Shown: positions 1 to 6,177 of the stretch, one piece after another
Position numbering within the stretch: the first letter of the stretch is position 1
Layout: every line of letters starts with the position of its first letter
Source of the DNA: an uncultured Campylobacter sp.
GTDB lineage: Bacteria; Campylobacterota; Campylobacteria; Campylobacterales; Campylobacteraceae
DNA: 19,039 nt
NCBI RefSeq assembly: GCF_938030785.1
Contig: NZ_CALHIK010000077.1
Location: 1-19,039, forward strand
Direction of reading: 5' to 3'
The notes under the pieces: model-generated
The model's database searches: none
Told to the model about the DNA's origin: nothing
The model's input: the letters and a program-made list of their open reading frames with translations, nothing else
Translations under genes and position numbers: made by a program

Positions 1-169
1 CGCGGTTTTGCGCGACGTTTTGCGGATCGTCGCCTACGTGATCCCCTAAATTTAGGCTCGCGTAAGCTCCGACGCTTACGCCTCCTTCGCGCGTGCTAAA
101 GCCAGCTAGCACGCCGTGCCCGTCCAATACAAGCTCAAGATTTTCTCTGCAAATTTCGATTTTAGCCAT
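1..169 (-). CDS. pgeF: PgeF/YfiH family (laccase-domain) protein, N-terminal part only
   Basis: The first 56 residues of a protein that runs off the left edge. Reading begins MAKIEICRENLEL and continues with AGFSTREGGVSVGAYASLNL, GDHVGDDPQNVAQNR. The FSTREGGVS and YASLNLG..VGDDP..V..NR blocks are the N-terminal signature of the YfiH/PgeF/LACC1 family. Members are cytoplasmic, about 230-260 residues long, and have been described as purine nucleoside phosphorylase/adenosine deaminase-like enzymes and as a peptidoglycan editing factor in E. coli. It lies 17 bases downstream of ribE on the same strand, so the two are probably cotranscribed. The ribosome binding site is weak. The catalytic His/Cys cluster lies outside the window and cannot be checked. 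Confidence 0.85.
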   Translation of the reverse strand, partial: MAKIEICRENLELVLDGHGVLAGFSTREGGVSVGAYASLNLGDHVGDDPQNVAQNR

Positions 170-186
170 CGCAAGTTACTTGGCGC

Positions 187-1008
187 CTAATACAGGCTCA
201 AAATTTTATCTATCGCGTCCCACGAAAGCCCCTCTTTTTCGCCCTCGGCGCTCTCATCGCGCGCCGCAACAGTGCCGCGACCGACGAGCTGTCCGCCGGC
301 AAATCCCAGCTGTGCCGCGACGTATCGCGCAAGCAGATCAGTTTCGATATTTACGCGGCGTCCGATTTTGTAGGTTCCAAAGAGTGTATCCTTAAGCGTG
401 AGTGGGATGATCGTAAGGCGAATGGCGCAGCATTGCGCTTCGCTCTTTAGATTTGCGCCCAAGGAGTTTGGATCGCGAACGAAATTTGAGCTGTTAAAAT
501 TTTGCCCGTGCGAGCCTTCGTCGCTAAAATTTGAACCGTGCGGGCCTTTGCGGTCTTTGTGAATAAAATTTCCGCTGCCTTCAAGCACTTCGTTTATCGT
601 TAGGCTCACGCCGTCGATCGCCACCGAGCCCTTCGGCGCTAGCAGCGGCGCTATATGCAGCGGTGCGCGGATACAAAAATCGACGCCGCTTGCAAGCTTT
701 GAAATTTTATAAATTTCGCCTACGGCATCGATATGCCCTTGGATCAAATGCCCGTCTATGCGCTCGCCTAGCCGCATCGCAGGCTCGATATGCACAGAGC
801 CGCGCAGGTTTTGTGCGGCGATGATGCGCGCCGTTTCGCTAGAAAGCTGTACCGCAAATCCGTCCGCAAAAAGCCGCGTCACGCTCAGGCACGCGCCGTT
901 TACCGCGACGCTATCGCCGAGCGCGGGGCGGTATCTCGCGCGCAGTCGCAGCGAATCGCCGCTAAAGCTCGCAACCTGCGCGATCTCTCTGATCAGTCCG
1001 TTAAACAT
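187..1008 (-). CDS. ribE: Riboflavin synthase alpha subunit with an internal insertion
   Basis: Riboflavin synthase dismutates two 6,7-dimethyl-8-ribityllumazines to riboflavin and a pyrimidinedione in the cytoplasm. The two lumazine-binding barrels are clear: MFNGLIREI at 1, SVAVNGACLSVT 33-44, MRLGERIDGHLIQGHIDAVG 78-97, then KGSVAIDGVSLTINEV 126-141, IIPLTLKDTLFG 200-211 and RRVNIETDLLARYV 217-230. The usual length is about 200-215 residues; this one has 273. Most of the excess is about 48 residues (146-193) between VSLTINEV and the IIPLT strand, where most homologues have only a few residues. That insert is Gly/Asn/Ser-rich and partly repetitive. The residue after IIP is Leu rather than the common His or Glu. 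The start ATG has AAAGG upstream. The C-terminal tail LSWDAIDKILSLY resembles the normal end helix. The family call is certain; whether the insert affects activity is unknown. Confidence 0.93.
   Translation of the reverse strand: MFNGLIREIAQVASFSGDSLRLRARYRPALGDSVAVNGACLSVTRLFADGFAVQLSSETARIIAAQNLRGSVHIEPAMRLGERIDGHLIQGHIDAVGEIYKISKLASGVDFCIRAPLHIAPLLAPKGSVAIDGVSLTINEVLEGSGNFIHKDRKGPHGSNFSDEGSHGQNFNSSNFVRDPNSLGANLKSEAQCCAIRLTIIPLTLKDTLFGTYKIGRRVNIETDLLARYVAAQLGFAGGQLVGRGTVAARDESAEGEKEGLSWDAIDKILSLY
430..573 (-). repeat. In-frame repeat-bearing insertion inside ribE
   Basis: On the minus strand this stretch encodes residues of about 146-193 that have no counterpart in ordinary riboflavin synthase. 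It contains four AAATTT hexamers (482-487, 497-502, 527-532, 566-571), spaced 15, 30 and 39 bases apart, all multiples of three. Two successive units, encoding KGPHGSNFS and EGSHGQNFN, match at 21 of 27 bases with a 30-base period. This fits a decayed tandem duplication that kept the reading frame. Confidence 0.6.
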
Positions 1009-1073
1009 TATGAGCCTTTGGAATTTTTACGTGATATTAGCGTAGAATTTTAAAATTTAAAGTTAAGCGAGCT

Positions 1074-1094
1074 CGGCGAGCGCGAAGCCCGCCG
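1074..1094 (-). terminator. Possible intrinsic terminator after the cytochrome c gene
   Basis: On the minus strand CGGCGGGC, a five-base loop and GCTCGCCG form an 8-bp stem with one G-U pair, 15 bases after the cytochrome c stop. The sequence beyond it is T- and A-rich, without a pure T-run. It would separate the cytochrome from ribE. Confidence 0.45.
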
Positions 1095-1108
1095 AATGAA
1101 GTTTGAAA

Positions 1109-1429
1109 TTATTTTTTAGAGACTATGAAATCGGCTAGCGCTTCGATCGATTCGTCGTTAAGTGAAGCGACTTGCCCCTTCATAACGCCCATCATGCCGA
1201 ATTTTCCCTTGCCGTCACCCAAGGTGCCGTCTTTGTAACCCTTTAGGCTAGCTACGATCTCTTCCTTGCTTAGGGTGTTTAGCGCAGGTACTTTGCCGCC
1301 AAGATAAGGCTTCTCGGCGTTGGCTCCGTGACAGGCCACGCATTTTTTATATAGTGTTGCGCCGTCTGCGGCAAACGCTGCCGAACTAAACGCCGCCAAT
1401 GCAGCGCATGCGATTAAAACTTTTCTCAT
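1109..1429 (-). CDS. Periplasmic monohaem cytochrome c (c553 type)
   Basis: A 106-residue class I cytochrome c. A Sec signal peptide (MRKVLIACAALAAFSSAAFA, 1-20) precedes mature ADGATLYKKC. One haem site, CVACH, lies at 30-34. The distal Met is probably in the KFGMMGVMKG segment near 77-86, followed by the usual C-terminal helix ESIEALADFIVSKK. Length and order match the c553-type cytochromes that carry electrons in the Campylobacter periplasm, between the bc1 complex and terminal oxidases or peroxidases. The ATG has AAAGGA seven bases upstream and a perfect TATAAT further up, and a hairpin follows the stop, so it looks monocistronic. The specific redox partner cannot be told from the sequence. 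Confidence 0.9.
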   Translation of the reverse strand: MRKVLIACAALAAFSSAAFAADGATLYKKCVACHGANAEKPYLGGKVPALNTLSKEEIVASLKGYKDGTLGDGKGKFGMMGVMKGQVASLNDESIEALADFIVSKK

Positions 1430-1461
1430 TTTTCATCCTTTACGATTAAGTTGTGGCGCGC

Positions 1462-1467
1462 ATTATA
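1462..1467 (-). promoter_or_regulatory. -10 box of the cytochrome c gene
   Basis: A perfect TATAAT on the minus strand, 32 bases upstream of the ATG. The predicted start is near 1455, giving a leader of about 25 bases that includes the AAAGGA site. No clear -35 is visible, as is usual in Campylobacter. Confidence 0.6.
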
Positions 1468-1670
1468 GTTGAAATTCTTAAATTTGCGTTTAAAAATTTG
1501 GATTAATTTCTAGCGAGCGTGAACGCAAAAAACATTCTCGGCAAGCCGCGCGCGGCGGAATTTCAAGGGCCTTGATCAAATTTAAAGCAGGATCGGCAGG
1601 CGCAGCTTAAAACATGACGCGAGTTGCGAGGCGCTGCGTTTTAGACGACAGAACCCGCGGCGGTGGAATT

Positions 1671-3224
1671 TTATTTGATCCGCGAAATTTCGCCGCCTTG
1701 CATCTTATAAATTTTATCTGCGGCGCCGAAGTATTTATCATCGTGCGAGATCGCAAATATCGTGTATCCGCGCGATTTCAGCTCGGGCAAAATCCGCTCG
1801 TAAAACTCCGTGCGAAACTGCGGATCGAGATCGGCCGCAAATTCATCGAGCATCAAAAATTTTCGCCCGTCCATCAGCACGCTTACGAGCGCCAAACGCT
1901 TGCGCTGCCCGCTAGATAGGCTCGTGGTGCTAAATTTAGCCCCCTTTAGCTCAACCTTATCCTGCAGATGCGTAAGCGCCAGCCACTCGCGCGCGATCTC
2001 CGCATCGCCCGTAGCGTAGTCGAAGAGATAAAAATCGCTGAAAACCGCGCTTATGTTATTGCTGTAGGCGCGCAGATCGGAGGGTTTAAGGGCCGCGCCG
2101 TCGGCTAAAATTTCGCCCATTTGCGGCGTATAAAGACCCGCTAAGATCATAAAAAGCGTCGATTTTCCGCTGCCGTTTTCGCCGATTAAAAACACTGTCT
2201 CGCCCGCATTTAGCTGCAAGCTTACCCCTTTGATGCCGAATTTCCCGCCCGGATACGAAAAGCCCACGTCTTTAAGCTCCAAGCTGCGCCATGGCTGCAT
2301 TTGCACAAGCTCGAAGCCCTGCACGAACGGGTCTAAGTTTAGCTCATTTATCTTTGCGTAGGCGATCTTGGCGCGCAGCACGCTAGGAAGCGAGAATATG
2401 AGCATCATCAAAGGCGCGCGCAAAAAAAGCACCGTAAGCGCGATCGTTACGGCGTTTGCAAGCTCCGCTTTGCCGCCGCTGAGCCCAAAATAAAGCACAA
2501 AGCCTACGGCGCCTAGCATCATTACGTTCATAAAATTACTCGCAAACGCGCCGTAAACCTCGGCTCGCAGCGAGCTTTGGCGTAAATTTTGCGCGTTGGG
2601 CAAAAAATCGTTTTCGTATAGGCTCTTTGCTTTGGCTAGGCTTAGCGACAGCTCCTTGTGCCCCTCGATCGCCGCGGCGTAGTTTTTATACAAAACGTCC
2701 TCGTTTTGGCGGTACAGATCGTAATTTTGCATGACCTTTTTCATCAAAAAACGGTTGAATATCATCAGCGCGCCGATCCAGACGAATAAAAACGCAAACA
2801 TCATAGGCGCGATATATAGCACGTAGATGCCGCAAAACAGCACGATCATCGCGCCCTGGATCAGCTCGGAGATGCGCATAAAGCCTTCGGTTAGGCGCGA
2901 AATATCGCTAGAAAGGGACGCAAGCAGGTTCGCCTTCGACGCAGCCTCGATGTGCTCGAACCTCGTATCGATGATCTGCTTGATGATCTTGGTGCGCAGA
3001 TCGAATACGAAGTCGTTTTCCATCTTGCAAAGCATGATGCGGCTTAGCACCGAAAGTAGCAAAAATAGCGCCAAGAGCGCGAAAAATAGCGCGATGATCC
3101 TGCCGCCTCTTTCGGCGCCGTCAAGTAGATATTTATTGATAAAGCTTAAAATTAAGATCCCTGAGCCGCTGTAGATCGCATTTAGCGCGAGCATCGCAAG
3201 GATTTGTTTGGTATATTTTTTCAT
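1671..3224 (-). CDS. ABC exporter of the SyrD/PvdE/YojI cyclic-peptide type (fused permease and ATPase)
   Basis: A 517-residue half-transporter. An N-terminal six-helix permease (about 1-285) is followed by a nucleotide-binding domain. Walker A GENGSGKST is at 348-356, the signature LSSGQRKRLAL at 436-446, Walker B KFLMLDE at 455-461 and the H-loop ISHDD at 492-496. The form DEFAADLDPQFR...LPELKSRG with SHDDKYF is characteristic of the cyclic-peptide exporter group (SyrD, PvdE, E. coli YojI), which exports peptides or siderophore precursors to the periplasm or outside. The start is set at the ATG (MKKYTKQ) rather than a TTG five codons upstream, because GGGGCGA precedes the ATG at normal spacing. 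No peptide-biosynthesis gene is adjacent, so the cargo is unknown. It is GC-rich like the flanking chromosome. Confidence 0.88.
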   Translation of the reverse strand: MKKYTKQILAMLALNAIYSGSGILILSFINKYLLDGAERGGRIIALFFALLALFLLLSVLSRIMLCKMENDFVFDLRTKIIKQIIDTRFEHIEAASKANLLASLSSDISRLTEGFMRISELIQGAMIVLFCGIYVLYIAPMMFAFLFVWIGALMIFNRFLMKKVMQNYDLYRQNEDVLYKNYAAAIEGHKELSLSLAKAKSLYENDFLPNAQNLRQSSLRAEVYGAFASNFMNVMMLGAVGFVLYFGLSGGKAELANAVTIALTVLFLRAPLMMLIFSLPSVLRAKIAYAKINELNLDPFVQGFELVQMQPWRSLELKDVGFSYPGGKFGIKGVSLQLNAGETVFLIGENGSGKSTLFMILAGLYTPQMGEILADGAALKPSDLRAYSNNISAVFSDFYLFDYATGDAEIAREWLALTHLQDKVELKGAKFSTTSLSSGQRKRLALVSVLMDGRKFLMLDEFAADLDPQFRTEFYERILPELKSRGYTIFAISHDDKYFGAADKIYKMQGGEISRIK

Positions 3225-3929
3225 CTTTCGCCCCAACAAAATTTGAGCGCAATTGTGGCAAAATTCGCTTGAAAAAACGGTTAAATTTTAAATCCGTTCT
3301 CATTTCGTCGGCTAAATTTCGCCTTAATTTACGCAAAATTTTATCGCGAATCACATCGTTTACGGGGCATGCTGCTATTTATATGTATCACGCGGCGCTA
3401 ATTTCATCCGCATTCTTATTTTAATTCGCTTCGTTTATATGTAACACTTGCCAATCTCCACTACGTCGATATACCGCCAGATACCCATACATTATACCTC
3501 GACGACAGAACGCGCTGTCGTTAAATTTTACCCACGCCAAAATCAAAATTTTAAAATTACTCATCGCCACAGTCTTAACAAGCCGTATAAAATTTAACGC
3601 CGCGCATCAACCAAAACGATCACGTTTAAATTTAGACGCCCCCATACCGTACTCTACTAAAATTTTATCTTTTCTACACGACGAAAGAGCCGTTAAATTT
3701 TAGCGTGCGTGTGTGAATTCTTCTTCAGCTACCTTATTGTGGCTTCTGCGGAGTGACTAAATATCTAAAAAATCTCGGAATTATCGTAAACCAAAAAAAT
3801 ATGGCGGATATCACAGAGGCGCCATTGTACTATTAATAACAGATTTGTTAGGCTTTATAAATGAATTAATCAGCGCAAATAACGAGCTTAAAATAATTTA
3901 TAAGTATTAATAAACAAGTTATTTTTAGA
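3225..3929. other. Intergenic stretch without a convincing gene
   Basis: About 700 bases between the exporter start and the kinase stop. The exporter-proximal half holds many AAATTT hexamers and mixed composition; the part beyond about 3720 becomes AT-rich like the adjoining two-component genes. No reading frame has both a start with a ribosome binding site and recognisable content. It may be a junction where the downstream block was inserted. One terminator-like hairpin lies at 3793-3825. Confidence 0.5.
3793..3825 (-). terminator. Probable terminator of the two-component operon
   Basis: On the minus strand ATGGCG (3825-3820) pairs with CGCCAT (3806-3801) across a 13-base loop, followed by A and seven T. 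It lies about 100 bases beyond the kinase stop. Confidence 0.45.
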
Positions 3930-5207
3930 TCAAGTGTTTATGAAACATATTAGAAAAATATTTTTACCGTCTTCGTACTTGTATTTTAAGGTGTGGCCGT
4001 GTTTTATAAAAATTTGATTTGCTATATAAAGTCCAAGGCCAAGTCCTGAATTTGACGTCTCAAATTTTCTATTAAAAGTTCTATTAAAATCAAGTCTTTC
4101 CGGATCAAGCTCATCGCCTACGCTACTTATACATAGAGCATTTTTATCTATGCTTACAACAACCTTTTCGCTAGAGTATTTTAAGGCGTTATCGATCAAA
4201 TTTTTAATTCCGGTTGCATAAAGCTCAAAATCAACCTCAACCGCACTTATTTCCGCATCCGCTCGCACTTCTATGCGGCTCGTGTCTTTTAATAAAAGCA
4301 TATCTACCGAGTGATCGACGATGTCTATAACTCGGTGCTTATTTTTCTTAAGCTCCCATTGATTAGATACTAGTTTTTCGACCTTGACAACCTCGCCAAG
4401 TATCATTTCTAGCCTTATAAAAATTTGTTTTAATCTACTTTTAAATTTATCGTCTTGTAAGATTTCGGCTATCATATCCGCCATGATCCGCCCTTTCATT
4501 ATCGGGTTGCGAAATTCGTGCAAGATGTTACGTAAAAATAGCGCTCTAGCCTGTTTTATCGCATCTATTTTTTGCATCGTCGTATTAAATTCGCTAGCGA
4601 TTTGGCCTATTTCATCATTTGCTTCTACTTTTATCAGTCTAAATTTATCTTCTTCTCCTGCTCTTCTTATCATATTTTTTAAATTTCTGAGTCTCAGCAA
4701 TTTTTTTAAGACGACTATGAAAAATGCGGCCATTACGATATTTACTATAAGCCAAAGTATCCAAATGTTATGCGAAGAAATTTCTTCTAAATTTTCTAAA
4801 GGCAGATCGTTTTTTGCAATGTCATCTTTGATTGATATATTAAGCCCGGCTGCGTCCATAATACGTGAAAACATCTTAGGATCTATGGAAGAAAATCTAG
4901 GTACAAAGTAGAGCTTTTTGTTGTATCTTATCATATCGGCATACGAATCGCTAAAAATTTTCTCACCATTTTGCCTGATCTCATTTGGATCGAGATCACT
5001 ATTTTTAAGTCCGATTTGCGCTAGCTGCTTGGTTATATTGCCGTCTTCTTGTCCGCGTATGCGCATGCCTAGCATAAAGCGCTGGTAGGTAAAATACTCC
5101 GCATCTCTTATTTGCCTTTTTGATTCGATGAAAAATGCTAAATTTACTATAACTAACGCGGCAAAAAAGAAAAATGATATTAGTTTGATTATGGTTATAT
5201 TACGCAT
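3930..5207 (-). CDS. Membrane sensor histidine kinase (ArsS-like)
   Basis: A 425-residue sensor kinase of the inner membrane. TM helix 1 (about 7-27) and TM helix 2 (about 148-168) flank a periplasmic sensor region of about 120 residues that I do not recognise. A HAMP-like linker (169-222) leads to the dimerisation helix, with the phospho-accepting His230 in NILHEFRNPIMKGR. The ATPase domain has the N-box NLIDNALKYS (336-345) and G2 box SGLGLGLYIA (387-396). The G1 box reads SSVGDEL rather than DxGxGI, a degeneracy that may be normal in this epsilonproteobacterial kinase group. Its ATG lies inside the end of the regulator gene (8-base overlap), so the two are translationally coupled. By position it should respond to a substrate or condition relevant to the divergent porin-reductase operon. 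The gene is distinctly AT-rich. Confidence 0.92.
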   Translation of the reverse strand: MRNITIIKLISFFFFAALVIVNLAFFIESKRQIRDAEYFTYQRFMLGMRIRGQEDGNITKQLAQIGLKNSDLDPNEIRQNGEKIFSDSYADMIRYNKKLYFVPRFSSIDPKMFSRIMDAAGLNISIKDDIAKNDLPLENLEEISSHNIWILWLIVNIVMAAFFIVVLKKLLRLRNLKNMIRRAGEEDKFRLIKVEANDEIGQIASEFNTTMQKIDAIKQARALFLRNILHEFRNPIMKGRIMADMIAEILQDDKFKSRLKQIFIRLEMILGEVVKVEKLVSNQWELKKNKHRVIDIVDHSVDMLLLKDTSRIEVRADAEISAVEVDFELYATGIKNLIDNALKYSSEKVVVSIDKNALCISSVGDELDPERLDFNRTFNRKFETSNSGLGLGLYIANQIFIKHGHTLKYKYEDGKNIFLICFINT

Positions 5208-5871
5208 TGATAAATTTATACCCTATACCGCGCACGGGGTGAATGAATCGCGGATTTTTAGGATCGTCTCCTATTTTTTGACGCAAGCGCCCTATGGCGA
5301 CATCGATGCTTTTTAGTCCGCTTTGAAATTTCGCCTGACCCAAATTTATCAAAATATCCTCTCTTGGTATAACCATCCCCTCTTTTTCATAAAGGTAGAT
5401 AAAGATGTCAAATTCCGCTTTCGTTAGCGCTATCTCCTCTTTGTTTTTTATGACGATACGCCTTTGTTTATCGACGCAAAAGGTTTTGGAGTCGTTGCTA
5501 GTTTGTATCCCTCGACGGAGTATCGCTCTTAGCCTAAATGCAAGCTCTATAGGCTCATACGGCTTTGCCATATAGTCATCCGCCCCAAGCTCAAAGCCCT
5601 TTATCTTATCTAGCGTTTCACTGCGGGCCGACGATATGATGATAGGTAACGATGGATAGCCTTGCCTAACATGCTTGCACACGTCAAGGCCGTCCATATC
5701 TGGCAAACCAAGATCAAGCACCAATGCGTCAAAAGTATTTTTTGCGTCTAGAATTTTAAGTCCTTCAACCGGATTTGTGACTATGGTTACGCCAATCTCA
5801 CTTTTTGCCAATGCAAATTTTAAAAGCTCGGCCAGTTCAAGATCGTCTTCTATAAGTAAAATTTCTATCAT
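5200..5871 (-). CDS. OmpR/ArsR-type response regulator
   Basis: A 223-residue cytoplasmic DNA-binding regulator. The receiver domain (1-118) shows the acidic pocket IEDD at 7-10, the phospho-acceptor Asp53 in VLDLGLPDMDG and Lys103 in MAKPYEP. The C-terminal winged helix (about 128-223) contains LTKAEFDIFIYLYEKEG and the recognition region KSIDVAIGRLRQKIGDD, ending VRGIGYKFINA. The start is at MIEILLIEDD: the frame is open 45 codons further upstream, but that stretch has no homology and spans the promoter. It pairs with the kinase through overlapping ends and is divergent from the porin operon, which it probably controls. A perfect extended -10 box sits only 7 bases before the ATG, so the message may be leaderless. 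Confidence 0.93.
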   Translation of the reverse strand: MIEILLIEDDLELAELLKFALAKSEIGVTIVTNPVEGLKILDAKNTFDALVLDLGLPDMDGLDVCKHVRQGYPSLPIIISSARSETLDKIKGFELGADDYMAKPYEPIELAFRLRAILRRGIQTSNDSKTFCVDKQRRIVIKNKEEIALTKAEFDIFIYLYEKEGMVIPREDILINLGQAKFQSGLKSIDVAIGRLRQKIGDDPKNPRFIHPVRGIGYKFINA

Positions 5872-5878
5872 AGTAGAG

Positions 5879-5887
5879 ATTATATCA
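5879..5887 (-). promoter_or_regulatory. Extended -10 promoter of the regulator-kinase operon
   Basis: TGATATAAT on the minus strand is a perfect extended -10. Its 3' end lies 7 bases from the regulator ATG, which puts the transcription start at or next to the initiation codon. No Shine-Dalgarno sequence is present. Confidence 0.65.
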
Positions 5888-5901
5888 AATTTAAAATTTA
5901 A

Positions 5902-5923
5902 AACTAAAAAATATTTTTTAGTT
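5902..5923. promoter_or_regulatory. 22-bp perfect palindrome in the divergent promoter region
   Basis: Two arms, AACTAAAAAAT and ATTTTTTAGTT, form an uninterrupted perfect palindrome. It lies upstream of the regulator's -10 and next to the TTACC repeats. A dimeric regulator site or a curved-DNA element is plausible; the binding protein is unknown. Confidence 0.45.
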
Positions 5924-5927
5924 AATG

Positions 5928-5943
5928 TTACCAAAATCTTACC
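5928..5943 (+). promoter_or_regulatory. Candidate OmpR-family binding site: TTACC direct repeat
   Basis: TTACC at 5928-5932 recurs at 5939-5943, exactly 11 bases on, in TGTTACCAAAATCTTACCG. OmpR-family dimers bind head-to-tail half-sites about one helical turn apart. The pair ends 21 bases before the porin -10 box, covering the -35 region where an activator would act. Confidence 0.45.
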
Positions 5944-5961
5944 GTTTTTGATAGGCCTACA

Positions 5962-5970
5962 TGTTATAAT
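5962..5970 (+). promoter_or_regulatory. Extended -10 promoter of the porin-reductase operon
   Basis: TGTTATAAT is a perfect extended -10 with no good -35, as expected for an activator-dependent promoter. The predicted start near 5977 gives a leader of about 200 bases before the porin GTG. Confidence 0.6.
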
Positions 5971-6130
5971 TGTGCTCATTGATCCAAGGGGGATGCCATA
6001 AAACATGGTGGTTTTGTGTTTTAAAAGGGCGTGGTTATTCTAGACATATCACCAAATGGCAAAACTAAAAAGACAAATTTTACATAGCGTGGCATGATCG
6101 TAGATGATGATGCGATAAGCCAAGCTTAAA

Positions 6131-6152
6131 AAGGAGGCATTGTTAAATGCCT
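6131..6152 (+). promoter_or_regulatory. Strong Shine-Dalgarno with an overlapping hairpin
   Basis: AAGGAGG lies at 6131-6137. AGGCATT (6135-6141), loop GTTA and AATGCCT (6146-6152) form a perfect 7-bp hairpin that buries the end of the SD and the ATG of a six-codon ORF. This SD is 41 bases before the porin GTG, too far to serve it directly. The arrangement suggests translational control in the leader. Confidence 0.45.
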
Positions 6153-6167
6153 AAAAAAGAAATTTAA
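6147..6167 (+). CDS. Possible leader peptide MPKKEI before the porin
   Basis: A six-codon ORF (MPKKEI, then TAA) begins 9 bases after the near-consensus AAGGAGG and ends 10 bases before the porin GTG, whose own SD is poor. It could couple ribosomes into the porin start or sense translation rate. Alternatively it is a chance ORF. The start codon sits inside the hairpin described at 6131-6152. Confidence 0.35.
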   Translation: MPKKEI

Positions 6168-6177
6168 GAAGTTTAGA

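Noticed and set aside
1545..1556. GCCGCGCGCGGC palindrome between the exporter and the cytochrome c gene
   Set aside because: A self-complementary word with no loop and no T-run; easily produced by GC-rich sequence.
3421..3564. A 47-codon minus-strand ORF (ends GYLAVYRRSGDWQVLHINEAN)
   Set aside because: Its content looks vaguely protein-like, but there is no ribosome binding site and no recognised family; a gene remnant or chance.
5872..6006. N-terminal extension of 45 residues on the response regulator
   Set aside because: Receiver domains begin at MIEILLIEDD; the extension covers the promoters and regulatory repeats and has no homology pattern.
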